Origin: Sulfurimonas sp. RIFCSPLOWO2_12_36_12
Lineage (GTDB): Bacteria; Campylobacterota; Campylobacteria; Campylobacterales; Sulfurimonadaceae
Length of the DNA: 36,445 nt
Assembly: GCA_001829675.1 (NCBI GenBank)
Contig: MIBZ01000027.1
Coordinates: 1 to 36,445 of the forward strand
Direction: 5' to 3'
Shown: in pieces, positions 25,175-34,225 of the stretch
Layout of the letters: each line of letters starts with the position of its first letter
How positions within the stretch are numbered: the stretch's first letter is position 1
Translations under genes and position numbers: made by a program
Notes under the pieces: generated by a model
The model's input: only the letters and a program-made list of their open reading frames with translations
Databases searched by the model: none
What the model was told of the DNA's origin: nothing

Positions 25175-26301
25175 AAATAAGTAAATCAATAAAAACATTA
25201 AACGAGAGCGATATAGGCGATAATCTACTACATTACGACTATAATGTAAAATATTTATTATCTTTAATTAGAAAAGGCATCAGCCAAGACGACCAGCATT
25301 TTTTGAGTTCATATCGCTCTTTTGAGGGCGAAGTGTTTGAAAACTTTGTCTATGAAAAACTTTTGATATATGCTGCAGAGAATGATAATATAGAAAAATT
25401 TGTCTTAAAGGGCTTTCATCAAGACAAAATAAAATCTCATGCAAATACACTCTCTATAAGCGAAAAACAGCAGATTGTTTACAGAACTAAAAGCAGAGAG
25501 ATAAGTGAATTTGACGCTATGCTTATTACAAAAGACAAAGAGTTATATTTTGTAGAGATGACTCTTGTAAAATCTGTACTAAAACTTAGAAAAAGACTTA
25601 GAAAGAAAAAAGCGCTTTTAGAGATTATTTTTCCGAACTATGAGATAAAAGCTCTGATTATTTTAAATGAAGGTGCTACCGGTGTTAGACAGTTGCCGTC
25701 ATACTGTACCGTATGGCTCACGGAAGAGTTTTCAGCTAAAGGAGTGCTAGACTATATCGTTGACACAGATGCCAGAAAACTTCTCCCAAAAAAGAGAATT
25801 AAATCTGACAAAATGATAGAAGCGCATGTTCTAAAGCTTTATCCGTTTAGATACTACAATACGATTTCTTGGATAACTAAAACCATAAGAAGCCATAAAA
25901 AATATGTTTTAGATATGAATTTTTTAATGAGCCAAAAGGTTCAAAGATATCATGATTTATATAACAAATTTTATATCGGTTATGTAGATGCAGCTGAAGT
26001 AAGAGAAGAGTTGAATCTTGACAAGAGCTTAGAGGATGACCACAGAGTAATTGTGGCAATTGAGAAGAAACACTCGGATGAGATAACTTTAACATACTAT
26101 ATACAGCAGACACGCAAAATTTTATATCTATACTCTTATGATGATAATAACAAAATTATTAGAGAGAAAAAAGACCCATACGGCATAACCATAACAGAGG
26201 TTTACCATATAAGCAAGATGATGGATGAGAAGTATAAGCTAAATGCATCAAATCTAGCTACGATTAAAAAACTTTTAGAAGAGACTCGAACAGAAGCTTA
26301 A
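25168..26301 (+). CDS. uncharacterised protein with possible PD-(D/E)XK nuclease domain
   Basis: I do not recognise a named family. Residues about 50-165 show the layout of a PD-(D/E)XK nuclease fold: an acidic helix GEVFENFVYEKL (E55, E58), then SEFDAMLI (D116) and, after a short strand, YFVEMTLVK (E130-x-T132, with K135 three residues on). The usual lysine of E-x-K is a threonine, so the domain may be divergent or inactive. The C-terminal 200 residues are lysine-rich and lack a clear motif. The TTG start overlaps the dus stop, so it is translated from the accD-dus operon. Two stops twelve bases apart end it, due to a 12-base duplication. Confidence 0.7.
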   Translation: MLKISKSIKTLNESDIGDNLLHYDYNVKYLLSLIRKGISQDDQHFLSSYRSFEGEVFENFVYEKLLIYAAENDNIEKFVLKGFHQDKIKSHANTLSISEKQQIVYRTKSREISEFDAMLITKDKELYFVEMTLVKSVLKLRKRLRKKKALLEIIFPNYEIKALIILNEGATGVRQLPSYCTVWLTEEFSAKGVLDYIVDTDARKLLPKKRIKSDKMIEAHVLKLYPFRYYNTISWITKTIRSHKKYVLDMNFLMSQKVQRYHDLYNKFYIGYVDAAEVREELNLDKSLEDDHRVIVAIEKKHSDEITLTYYIQQTRKILYLYSYDDNNKIIREKKDPYGITITEVYHISKMMDEKYKLNASNLATIKKLLEETRTEA

Positions 26302-26312
26302 ACAGAAGCTTA
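26289..26312. repeat. 12-base tandem duplication at convergent stops
   Basis: AACAGAAGCTTA occurs twice without a gap (26289-26300 and 26301-26312). The first copy supplies the plus-strand gene's TAA, repeated in frame 12 bases later; the TTA of the second copy supplies the TAA of the minus-strand FliO gene. Confidence 0.8.
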
Positions 26313-27206
26313 AGCCTCGTAAGATATCGAGGCCGCCTTCTCTTTATATGAGCGTAAAGACTCTCTATATTTATTGTCATCATTTAAAAAACTATCAAGC
26401 TCTTTGTGTCTGTTTTGTAAGATAGAGTTAAAATCATCTTCTGTCGATGGTCTGTTTTCGGTAAATTTATCAAGAAGTACATTGCTCTTCCCCATAAGAA
26501 CAAGATAACTCTGCTCGCCAAAATCAAGCATAACAACACTATTATCACTGTTTAGTGATTTTTGAAATCTTATAGTAACATTATTTATGCTGTTTATATT
26601 TGCGCCTGTTTGTTCTGCAACTTCTTTTTGTGCCTCTTTATTCTCTTGAAATAGCCAAGAAGATTGAGCTTGTCTTGCTTGGGGTGTTGAAACTCTCTTT
26701 TTAATGTAGAAGAGCGCCGCTATTCCTAAAATCAATATTGTTACAACAATATAGTAGCTTTGAGATAAATCGTCATCTTTTTTTGTCGGAAGAGCGCCTA
26801 TGGATTCATCTTGAACCTCTTTTGCCTCAGCAGAGTTTGAGCCCGACAACGCAACAGTCGTAAATCTCAATCTTAAGCCGTATGCGTCAGAGGTTTTGGA
26901 AGCTTGCAGAGTAACAGAAGGCGGTATTTCAGCAACTATTTGCGTATAATTTTCCATCGGTGTAATAGAGATTGCTTTTATATATTTTGATGAAAGCTGT
27001 TTTACTTTTGATGATTCGATTGAAGCATTTTGAAGCTTTATCGTGATGGTTGAGTTACTTACATTTTGTTTGATTACTCCATCGTAGGGAGTGTCAAATG
27101 TTATCATAACATCTACTCTGTCTGTTCTGTCGTAGATGTTATAGCTTAATATCTTCGAAGCAGATAAAGAAAAAGGAATTATAAAGAGTAGTAATAATTT
27201 AATCAT
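26310..27206 (-). CDS. fliO: flagellar protein FliO-like, AMIN-like N-terminus
   Basis: A signal peptide (1-16) leads to a periplasmic beta-rich domain (about 17-118) that resembles an AMIN domain, then a single helix (YYIVVTILILGIAALFYI, 151-168) and a cytoplasmic tail with NSVVMLDFGEQSYLVLMG, the shape of the FliO cytoplasmic domain. FliO helps build the FliPQR export gate. A large periplasmic N-terminal part is known for FliO in Helicobacter. It overlaps fliN by four bases (ATGA), supporting the call. The 6-base hairpin GCCTCG...CGAGGC (26314-26333) sits inside its last codons. Confidence 0.72.
   Translation of the reverse strand: MIKLLLLFIIPFSLSASKILSYNIYDRTDRVDVMITFDTPYDGVIKQNVSNSTITIKLQNASIESSKVKQLSSKYIKAISITPMENYTQIVAEIPPSVTLQASKTSDAYGLRLRFTTVALSGSNSAEAKEVQDESIGALPTKKDDDLSQSYYIVVTILILGIAALFYIKKRVSTPQARQAQSSWLFQENKEAQKEVAEQTGANINSINNVTIRFQKSLNSDNSVVMLDFGEQSYLVLMGKSNVLLDKFTENRPSTEDDFNSILQNRHKELDSFLNDDNKYRESLRSYKEKAASISYEA
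26314..26333. terminator. possible hairpin between convergent genes
   Basis: GCCTCG-TAAGATAT-CGAGGC gives a six-pair GC-rich stem just past the stop of the plus-strand gene and inside the 3' end of fliO. No clean T-run follows on either side, so function as a terminator is uncertain. Confidence 0.3.
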
Positions 27207-27541
27207 AGTTTCTCTTTGGAAAGGTGATATAAAACTGCACTTGAGTCTAGAATTTCATTTATACGAATAGCGAGATTTTTTTCATATACCATAACTTCGC
27301 CTTTGCCTAGAATACGGCCATTTACATAAGATTCAACGCTTTCACCGGCTGGTTTTTTCAGATCTATAATAGAGCCTTTTGTCAGTTTTAAAATTTCGCC
27401 TACCGTGAGTTCGGTTTCACCCAAATCAGAAACAAATTCAACTTCCATGTCTAATAGTCCGGAATAGTCCATCCATGAGAGTTCTGCTTCTGAATCAAAA
27501 ACAAACTCTTTAGCTCCGTAATTATGTCTCTTTTTTTTCAA
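27203..27541 (-). CDS. fliN: flagellar motor switch protein FliN
   Basis: A SpoA-domain protein of 112 residues: LDMEVEFVSDLGETELTVGEILKLTKGSIIDL and VNGRILGKGEVMVYEKNLAIRI are the FliN C-ring signature split over the two halves of the fold. FliN forms the base of the C-ring and helps receive export cargo and switch signals. The start is TTG at 27541, directly next to the cheX TAG; it overlaps fliO by four bases. Confidence 0.93.
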   Translation of the reverse strand: MKKKRHNYGAKEFVFDSEAELSWMDYSGLLDMEVEFVSDLGETELTVGEILKLTKGSIIDLKKPAGESVESYVNGRILGKGEVMVYEKNLAIRINEILDSSAVLYHLSKEKL

Positions 27542-27964
27542 CTATAGTTCCTTGATGGCAATAATCATCTCATCATTTTCAACTCTTAAAACTTTTGCTT
27601 GGTCATATACAAAATCAAAACTATCTATCTTCTCAAAATGCGGAGTGGACATTGTATATGCATAATCATCTATATTTTCTGCAAGTACCTTAGCGCTTCC
27701 GACAATAAGATTTGTAGTTTCAAGTATCATATCAATCAAAGTATCTTCATCACTCTCATCTTCTTCCAGAAGAAGTGTTGAAATTCTTTGTGCAAAACTC
27801 GGTGTTGCGCCGACATAGACTCTATGTTTTTTACCATTTAAAGTTTCTATATCAATATAAGCAATAACTGTTCTCATTTTTGTTATATCGTCTACAATTT
27901 CATGTGGTATTCTAATTTGATGGATACAAAAATTTTGTGAAGCTTCTATAATTATGTTTAACAT
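27542..27964 (-). CDS. cheX: CheX-like chemotaxis phosphatase
   Basis: A 140-residue CheC/CheX family protein. The phosphatase signature is ETTNLIVGSAK, with E82 and N85 in the positions that act on CheY-P, in the middle of a long helix. A second such motif is absent, as in CheX rather than CheC. It probably ends signalling by dephosphorylating CheY-P in the cytoplasm. It is first in an operon with fliN and fliO, with TATAAT about 20 bases upstream. Confidence 0.88.
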   Translation of the reverse strand: MLNIIIEASQNFCIHQIRIPHEIVDDITKMRTVIAYIDIETLNGKKHRVYVGATPSFAQRISTLLLEEDESDEDTLIDMILETTNLIVGSAKVLAENIDDYAYTMSTPHFEKIDSFDFVYDQAKVLRVENDEMIIAIKEL

Positions 27965-27983
27965 TTTAGCCCTTGTTTAAATG

Positions 27984-27989
27984 ATTATA
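27984..27989 (-). promoter_or_regulatory. -10 box for cheX-fliN-fliO
   Basis: TATAAT on the minus strand, preceded by AAAG, 20 bases before the cheX ATG. No sigma-54 or FliA-type promoter motif is evident, so the operon is probably transcribed by the housekeeping sigma factor. Confidence 0.5.
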
Positions 27990-28033
27990 CTTTATTGAAT
28001 CTCAAAGTAAAATTAAACTCTGCTTTATGATGA

Positions 28034-28039
28034 TATAAT
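28034..28039 (+). promoter_or_regulatory. -10 box for the TauE-uvrA-selD-mnmH run
   Basis: TATAAT followed by TCG, 21 bases before the ATG at 28060. The leader would be only about 14 bases long and lacks a clear ribosome-binding site. Confidence 0.5.
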
Positions 28040-28059
28040 TCGAAAAAAAGTTTTTAATA

Positions 28060-28791
28060 ATGATTGAGTTGATTTTTCTGGGTGTCGGTGTCGGTATATT
28101 ATCCGGTTTTTTTGGAATCGGCGGCGGAACGATACTTGTTCCATCTCTTATGCTGCTTGGGCATCAAATTAAAGATGCAATAGGTATCTCTGTTATACAG
28201 ATGGTTTTTAGTTCTGTCTACGGCAGTTATTTAAATAGAAAAAATAAAACGCTAGATGTTCCGATGGGTCTTGTTATTGGAACCGGCGGGTTTATCGGTG
28301 CGTTATCCAGCGGATTTATAGTATCAAATATTGATGATAAAACACTAGAGATTATCTTTTTATCTTTTGCCATTTTTGCGCTCAGCAGGCTTTTTTTTAA
28401 AACAAAAGTAGAAAAAGTAGAAAAGAATGTAAACAGAGTTATACTATTTATAATAGGTATTGTTCTGGGTGTGCTCGGTATGATAATCGGGGTCGGCGGA
28501 AGCATACTTTTGGTTCCGATTTTGGTTGGATTTTTACATGTAGACCTTAAAAAAGCTATATCGTCAGGTCTGTTTTTTGTTGTTTTTTCATCAATTTCCG
28601 GTCTTATTTCTCACTCACTGAGCAGGGAGATAGATTTTCAAAGCGGAGTTGTTGTAGGTTTGGCATCACTTATTGGGGTATATGTAGGAATTCATTTTAA
28701 AGATAGAGTTGATATGGTGTTGCAAAAAAAACTGTTATTAGGTTTTTATCTTTTAATAGTTATGTATTTAGCAAAAAGAATATTTTTTTAG
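28060..28791 (+). CDS. TauE/SafE family sulfite exporter-like permease
   Basis: A membrane protein of 243 residues with about eight helices in two repeated halves. Each half starts with the family's glycine-rich motif: SGFFGIGGGTILVPSLMLLG (about 15-34) and LGMIIGVGGSILLVPILVGF. TauE/SafE proteins export organosulfonates, sulfite or sulfoacetate in the inner membrane, or take up sulfur compounds; the substrate here is unknown. Sulfur-oxidising relatives would make sulfite plausible, but this is inference. uvrA follows by 16 bases. Confidence 0.88.
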   Translation: MIELIFLGVGVGILSGFFGIGGGTILVPSLMLLGHQIKDAIGISVIQMVFSSVYGSYLNRKNKTLDVPMGLVIGTGGFIGALSSGFIVSNIDDKTLEIIFLSFAIFALSRLFFKTKVEKVEKNVNRVILFIIGIVLGVLGMIIGVGGSILLVPILVGFLHVDLKKAISSGLFFVVFSSISGLISHSLSREIDFQSGVVVGLASLIGVYVGIHFKDRVDMVLQKKLLLGFYLLIVMYLAKRIFF

Positions 28792-28807
28792 AGGAAATTA
28801 GTTAGAG

Positions 28808-31645
28808 ATGAAAAATAGAGATGTAATTAAAATAACGGGTGCGAGAGAAAATAACTTAAAAAATATATCGCTTGAAATTCCAAAAAATCAGTTGGTAGTT
28901 TTTACGGGTCTTAGCGGAAGCGGAAAATCTACACTTGCGTTTGACACCCTTTATGCAGAGGGGCAGAGACGATATATGGAGTCTCTCTCTTCGTATGCCA
29001 GACAGTTTCTTGACCGTGTCGGCAAGCCTGATGTGGATAAAATAGAGGGTCTTACTCCGGCAATCGCGATTGATCAAAAAACAACCTCCAAAAATCCTCG
29101 CTCAACAGTCGGAACAATTACGGAGATATATGACTATCTAAGACTTCTTTATGCCCGCGTCGGCATCCAGCATTGCCATAAGTGCAACAAAGAGATATCG
29201 CAAATGAGCGCTTCGGATATAATCGGAGAGGTTGCTAAGCTCCCAGAGGGTGCAAAGCTCGTTCTTTTGGCTCCAATCGTAAATGAAAAAAAGGGTGCCT
29301 ATGCCGATGTGCTTGAATCACTCGTGCATAAAGGTTATGTCCGTGCCATGATAGACGGCGTAATGGTTAGGCTTGATGAAGAGATAGAGCTTAGCAAGAC
29401 TAAAAAACATACCATAAAAGTCGTGATAGACAGGGTTGTCGTAAATGCTCAAAATAGAGAACGAATAGCGGCAGATGTTGAAAAAGCGCTAAAAGAGAGC
29501 TACGGTGAACTGGAGATTGACATACTCAATCATGAAGAGTTGGGTTTGAACCGTTCAAGCATTCATTACAGTGAGCATAATGCCTGTTTTGATTGTAAAG
29601 TCAGTTTTGACCCGCTTGAACCGCTCTCTTTCTCTTTTAACTCGCCAAAAGGGGCATGTAGAGAGTGCGACGGACTTGGACTTCGATATGCGCTTGATCA
29701 GGATAAAATAATCGATATAGACTTGTCGGTGGAAAAAGGGGCGGTAAAGATAATTTACGGTTTTAACAAAGGGTACTACTTTACATTTTTAAAGGGCTTT
29801 TGTGCGCAAAATAAGATAGATATTAACATCCCTTACTCAGAGTTGCCGGATTATCAAAAAAAAGCGATTTTACACGGCGGCATAGATGAAGTTAGCTTTC
29901 TTTGGAAGAGCCACGAAGTAAAGAGAGTTTGGCCTGGAATAATCAAGATAGCTTATGATATGTTTAAAGATGAAAAAGAGTTAGCAGACTATATGAGCGA
30001 GAAGGTTTGTAGTGTGTGCGGCGGACACAGGTTAAAAAGAGAGTCTCTTTCTGTAAAGGTCGGAAGCAAGGCAATTGCAGATATCTTAGACATGCCAATT
30101 TCTAAAAGTTATGAGTGGTTTGAGAACAAAAATAATTTCAACTATTTGAGTGCTCAAAGCACCCAAATATCGGCACCTATTTTAAATGAGATAAGAGAGA
30201 GATTGTACTTTTTGTTTGATGTTGGACTTGGCTACATAACTCTAGGTCGTGACGCAAGAACAATTAGCGGAGGCGAGGCTCAAAGAATCCGTATTGCTTC
30301 ACAAATCGGCAGCGGATTGACCGGTGTTTTATATGTGTTAGATGAGCCGAGTATTGGTTTGCATGAAAGAGATACGCTAAAGCTTATTCGCACTCTTAGA
30401 AGCCTTCAGGAGAAGGGAAATAGCGTTATAGTCGTTGAGCATGACAAAGAGACGATAGAAAATGCTGATTTTATTGTGGATATCGGAGAGGGTGCTGGTA
30501 AGTTCGGCGGAGAGGTTGTTTTTGCAGGAACTCTGGATAAGCTAAAAAAGGCAAAAACTCTCACTGCGGACTACCTTTACGGACGAAAGAAGATAGAGTA
30601 TTTTTACAGAAGAGCGCAAGAGAAATATATAGAGATAAAAAATGTCACATTAAATAATATCAATAATCTTAGCGCAAGAATTCCTCTTAATAATTTTGTC
30701 TGTATTACGGGAGTAAGCGGAAGCGGAAAAAGCTCACTTATGCTTCAAACACTTCTTCCCACAGCAAGAGAGCTTTTAAACCATGCCAGAAAAGTAAACA
30801 AAGTAGCAGGTGTGGAGATAAACGGGCTTGAACATGTAGATAAGGTGATTTATCTTGATCAAAGCCCAATCGGGCGCACTCCACGCTCAAACCCAGCAAC
30901 ATACACGGGTGTGATGGATGAGATAAGAAATCTATTTGCACAGACAAAAGAGTCGCAAATAAGGGGTTACACAAGCTCAAGATTTAGTTTTAATGTCAAG
31001 GGCGGAAGATGTGAAAAGTGCCAAGGCGAGGGCGAAAACAAGATAGAGATGCACTTTCTGCCAGACATAATGGTGAAGTGCGATACATGCCGCGGGACAA
31101 GATACAATCAGCAGACTTTAGAGGTTTTTTACAAAGGCAAAAATATATCTGATGTGCTAAATATGAGCGTAGAAGAGGCTTACGAGTTTTTTAGACCGAT
31201 ACCAAAGATAAACCAGATACTCTCAACGCTCGTCGATGTGGGTTTGGGTTATATTACTCTTGGACAAAATGCAGTGACGCTCTCAGGCGGTGAAGCCCAA
31301 AGAATCAAGTTAAGCAAGGAGTTGAGCCGTAAAGATACCGGCAAAACGCTCTATATACTTGATGAGCCGACCACGGGGCTTCATTTTGCCGATGTGGATA
31401 GATTGACTGGGGTTCTTCATAAGTTTGTGGAGCTTGGAAACTCGGTGCTTATCATAGAGCATAATCTTGATATGATAAAAAATGCCGACTATGTTATAGA
31501 TATGGGTCCTGAGGGCGGAAGCGGCGGCGGTCTGATTATAGCCGAGGGAAGTCCTGAAAAGGTGGCAGACGAGCATAAAAAAACCGGTAGTTACACGGGT
31601 GAATATCTTGCAAAAGAGCTCTCTCTTCATAATAAAGGAAAATAA
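28808..31645 (+). CDS. uvrA: excinuclease ABC subunit A
   Basis: Full-length UvrA (945 residues), the damage-sensing ATPase of nucleotide excision repair. Two ABC modules are present: Walker A GLSGSGKST near residue 34 and GVSGSGKSS near 637; each has the ISGGEAQRIRIA or LSGGEAQRIKLS signature and a VLDEPSIGLHERD or ILDEPTTGLHFAD Walker B. Zinc-module cysteines include CFDC...CREC and CEKCQGEG...CDTCRG; those in CHKC belong to the first insertion. selD starts at its last base. UvrB and UvrC are not in the window. Confidence 0.97.
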   Translation: MKNRDVIKITGARENNLKNISLEIPKNQLVVFTGLSGSGKSTLAFDTLYAEGQRRYMESLSSYARQFLDRVGKPDVDKIEGLTPAIAIDQKTTSKNPRSTVGTITEIYDYLRLLYARVGIQHCHKCNKEISQMSASDIIGEVAKLPEGAKLVLLAPIVNEKKGAYADVLESLVHKGYVRAMIDGVMVRLDEEIELSKTKKHTIKVVIDRVVVNAQNRERIAADVEKALKESYGELEIDILNHEELGLNRSSIHYSEHNACFDCKVSFDPLEPLSFSFNSPKGACRECDGLGLRYALDQDKIIDIDLSVEKGAVKIIYGFNKGYYFTFLKGFCAQNKIDINIPYSELPDYQKKAILHGGIDEVSFLWKSHEVKRVWPGIIKIAYDMFKDEKELADYMSEKVCSVCGGHRLKRESLSVKVGSKAIADILDMPISKSYEWFENKNNFNYLSAQSTQISAPILNEIRERLYFLFDVGLGYITLGRDARTISGGEAQRIRIASQIGSGLTGVLYVLDEPSIGLHERDTLKLIRTLRSLQEKGNSVIVVEHDKETIENADFIVDIGEGAGKFGGEVVFAGTLDKLKKAKTLTADYLYGRKKIEYFYRRAQEKYIEIKNVTLNNINNLSARIPLNNFVCITGVSGSGKSSLMLQTLLPTARELLNHARKVNKVAGVEINGLEHVDKVIYLDQSPIGRTPRSNPATYTGVMDEIRNLFAQTKESQIRGYTSSRFSFNVKGGRCEKCQGEGENKIEMHFLPDIMVKCDTCRGTRYNQQTLEVFYKGKNISDVLNMSVEEAYEFFRPIPKINQILSTLVDVGLGYITLGQNAVTLSGGEAQRIKLSKELSRKDTGKTLYILDEPTTGLHFADVDRLTGVLHKFVELGNSVLIIEHNLDMIKNADYVIDMGPEGGSGGGLIIAEGSPEKVADEHKKTGSYTGEYLAKELSLHNKGK

Positions 31646-32676
31646 TGCAACAGATAAAACTTACAGAGTATAGCCACGGTGCTGGGTGTGGATGTAAAAT
31701 CTCTCCGATGCTGTTGGATGAGATACTAAAAAGTAGTGTCTCGCAGCCTCTTTACCCTCAGCTCCTTGTCGGAAATGAGCATAAGGATGATGCGGCAGCG
31801 TATGATTTGGGAAACGGTACATCTGTTCTCTCAACGACAGACTTTTTTATGCCGATTGTGGATGACCCTTTTACTTTCGGACGAATTGCCGCGACAAATG
31901 CACTTAGCGACATATACGCTATGGGAGGACGACCTCTTATGGCTATCGCTATCTTTGGATGGCCTATCGATAAACTCTCTGCCGATGTGGCACGGGAAGT
32001 TATAGAGGGCGGTCGCGCAGTTTGCCAAGATGCAGGTATTCCGCTTGCCGGAGGACACTCAATAGACTCGCCTGAGCCGATTTTCGGGCTTGCAGTGACT
32101 GGAATAGTCGATAATAAACATCTTATGATGAATAGCGGTGCAAAAGAGGATTGTTCTATATTTATTACAAAACCTATCGGCATCGGAATACTCACAACCG
32201 CACAAAAGCAAAAAAAGATTGAAGAGGGCGATATTGATGTGGCGATTGAGGCGATGGTTACGCTAAATAAGATAGGTGCAACTTTTGCAACACTAGAGAG
32301 TGTCATGACTATGACTGATGTTACTGGGTTTGGTCTTTTGGGACATTTGAGCGAAGTGTGCGAGGCAAGTAACATAAGTGCAAATATCTGGTTTGAGAAA
32401 GTTCCGCTTCTTAAAAATGTTGAAAAATACAGAGCACTTGGATGCATACCGGGGGGTTCTCGTAAAAACTTTATGAGTTACGGGCATAAAATCTCTAAAA
32501 TGACGGAACAACAAAGAGAGATACTCTGCGATGCTCAAACATCAGGCGGGCTTCTTGTTTTCGTAAAAAAAGATGCTCTTGATGAGTTTTATGAATCAGC
32601 TCGCCAAGCAGACCTAAATCTTGAGCCGATAGGCGAGACGACTTTAAGAGGCAAAAATCTGGTAGAGGTTTTATAG
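31645..32676 (+). CDS. selD: selenide, water dikinase
   Basis: SelD makes selenophosphate from selenide and ATP. The N-terminus YSHGAGCGCKISP is essentially that of E. coli SelD, with C15 and K18 at the sites of the catalytic Cys17 and Lys20. The codon at C15 is TGT, so this is a Cys form, not a selenoprotein. Later motifs agree: STTDFFMPIVDDPFTFGRIA, GGHSIDSPEPIFGLAVTG, TDVTGFGLLGHLSE and CDAQTSGGLLV. The ATG shares a base with the uvrA stop, and mnmH begins directly after its TAG. Confidence 0.97.
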   Translation: MQQIKLTEYSHGAGCGCKISPMLLDEILKSSVSQPLYPQLLVGNEHKDDAAAYDLGNGTSVLSTTDFFMPIVDDPFTFGRIAATNALSDIYAMGGRPLMAIAIFGWPIDKLSADVAREVIEGGRAVCQDAGIPLAGGHSIDSPEPIFGLAVTGIVDNKHLMMNSGAKEDCSIFITKPIGIGILTTAQKQKKIEEGDIDVAIEAMVTLNKIGATFATLESVMTMTDVTGFGLLGHLSEVCEASNISANIWFEKVPLLKNVEKYRALGCIPGGSRKNFMSYGHKISKMTEQQREILCDAQTSGGLLVFVKKDALDEFYESARQADLNLEPIGETTLRGKNLVEVL

Positions 32677-33771
32677 GTGTCAGAGCTGTATGATGATTTT
32701 AAGTCTATTGTTTTAAACAACACCCCGCTCATCGATGTCCGCGCACCCATAGAGTTTATAAAAGGAGCGTTTTTAAACGCCGTAAATCTTCCTATTATGA
32801 ACGATGAAGAGCGCCACGAAGTAGGAATTTGCTATAAAAATAGGGGAAATGCAAAAGCGATAGAACTCGGACACGAGCTGGTAAGCGGTGCTGTAAAAGA
32901 GCAACGCATTCAGGCGTGGTCTAGTTTTATTGAAGCAAACCCCGATGCACTTCTCTACTGTTTTAGAGGCGGACAGCGCTCTAAAATATCACAAGAGTGG
33001 CTTCGTCAGAGCGGCAAGGAGATAGTGCGCCTGAAGGGCGGATATAAGGCGTTTAGAAGCTATTTAATCGGAGAGCTTGAGAATTCCCATCAGCACTTTA
33101 AGCCTATAATCCTCGGCGGACGAACAGGTTCGGGCAAAACTATACAATTAAAAGAGATGCCAAACGCAATAGACCTTGAAGGGCTTGCAAACCATAGAGG
33201 CTCATCTTTTGGTCAAAAAATTACCCCGCAAACCTCGCAGATAAATTTTGAAAACAATCTGACATATGGGTTGATTCAAAAGATTGAAGAGGGATTTAAA
33301 CATCTTGTTTTTGAGGACGAGGGGAGACATATCGGCAATGTTTTTATGCCGGATAGTTTTATATCTGCGATGTCCGAGGCTCCTCTTGTTATTCTTGAGA
33401 CGCCGATAGAAGAGAGGATAGATATAACGCTAAACGAGTATGTCATCGAAGCGCAAAAAATGTATGAGTGTGCGGGTTTTGAGGACGTTTTAGGTGCATG
33501 GCAAGAGAGCATACAAAGTGCAATGAACAGAATAAAAAGACGACTTGGAAATCAGAAACATAGTGAAGTATGCAATATTTTTGAAGATGCAGTCCAAGAA
33601 CAGAAAAAAAACGGCTCTTATGATAAATATAGAGATTGGGTAGAGTATCTTTTAAGAGAGTATTACGACCCGATGTATGATTATCAGATACAAAAACGCT
33701 CAGAGAAGATAGTGTTTCGAGGAAACGCGCTACAAGTGCAAGAGTATATTTTTAATAGTAATTTTCTATAA
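32677..33771 (+). CDS. mnmH: tRNA 2-selenouridine synthase (MnmH/SelU)
   Basis: MnmH uses selenophosphate to replace sulfur with selenium in 2-thiouridine at wobble position 34 of tRNAs for Lys, Glu and Gln. It has an N-terminal rhodanese domain with catalytic C95 in [11 protein letters not shown] and a P-loop ATPase-like domain with GGRTGSGKT (147-155). The GTG start lies directly after selD, so the pair forms a compact selenouridine module. The 364 residues are complete. Its 3' end overlaps the convergent YchJ gene by six bases. Confidence 0.95.
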   Translation: MSELYDDFKSIVLNNTPLIDVRAPIEFIKGAFLNAVNLPIMNDEERHEVGICYKNRGNAKAIELGHELVSGAVKEQRIQAWSSFIEANPDALLYCFRGGQRSKISQEWLRQSGKEIVRLKGGYKAFRSYLIGELENSHQHFKPIILGGRTGSGKTIQLKEMPNAIDLEGLANHRGSSFGQKITPQTSQINFENNLTYGLIQKIEEGFKHLVFEDEGRHIGNVFMPDSFISAMSEAPLVILETPIEERIDITLNEYVIEAQKMYECAGFEDVLGAWQESIQSAMNRIKRRLGNQKHSEVCNIFEDAVQEQKKNGSYDKYRDWVEYLLREYYDPMYDYQIQKRSEKIVFRGNALQVQEYIFNSNFL

Positions 33772-34209
33772 AACCCCGCAACACTTTTTATATTTCCTGC
33801 CGCTTTGACACGGACATGGCTCGTTTCGCTCTATTTTAGAGTTGAAGAGTTTGCCGTCTTTATATAACCAAATCCCATCTTCATAGATAAAATTGCTCTT
33901 TTCATGCTGCACTTTTATGCCGTCTTTGTCTTTGTAGTACGCTTTAAATTCAACTATTTTATTTTCTGCATGTAAAATTTCAAGACCAAGCCATGCAACG
34001 CTTTTGGCATACTCTTTTATAAGTTCTATGTCATCTTCGTATCTCTGCTCTTTTATGGCTGTTTTTACTAGGTACTCTCCATTGCCTAAAACATAAGCGC
34101 TATATCTGCTTCTCATAAGCTCTTGCGGGGTTGATGGTTTTGATTTGTCATTCAAATATGGTTCACAACACTTGCTAAACTCTTTTTTGCTTTTGCAATA
34201 ACACTCCAT
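33766..34209 (-). CDS. YchJ-family protein with SEC-C motifs at both ends
   Basis: A 147-residue UPF0225/YchJ-type protein. Both ends carry zinc-binding SEC-C-like motifs: [17 protein letters not shown] at the start and [16 protein letters not shown] at the end; in between lies the [14 protein letters not shown] block of a NTF2-like domain. The function is unknown; such zinc tails in SecA bind SecB or ribosomes, but that does not carry over here. The gene converges on mnmH, overlapping it by six bases, and follows the AEC gene closely, so the two may be an operon. Confidence 0.88.
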   Translation of the reverse strand: MECYCKSKKEFSKCCEPYLNDKSKPSTPQELMRSRYSAYVLGNGEYLVKTAIKEQRYEDDIELIKEYAKSVAWLGLEILHAENKIVEFKAYYKDKDGIKVQHEKSNFIYEDGIWLYKDGKLFNSKIERNEPCPCQSGRKYKKCCGVL

Positions 34210-34225
34210 ATAAACTCTTTTTTAA

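Noticed and set aside
31687..31697. Possible selenocysteine in SelD
   Set aside because: The codons at the active site are TGT-GGA-TGT, so both residues are cysteine.
31758..32447. 229-codon open frame on the minus strand within selD
   Set aside because: The plus strand encodes SelD with all motifs; the opposite frame is a by-product of codon use.
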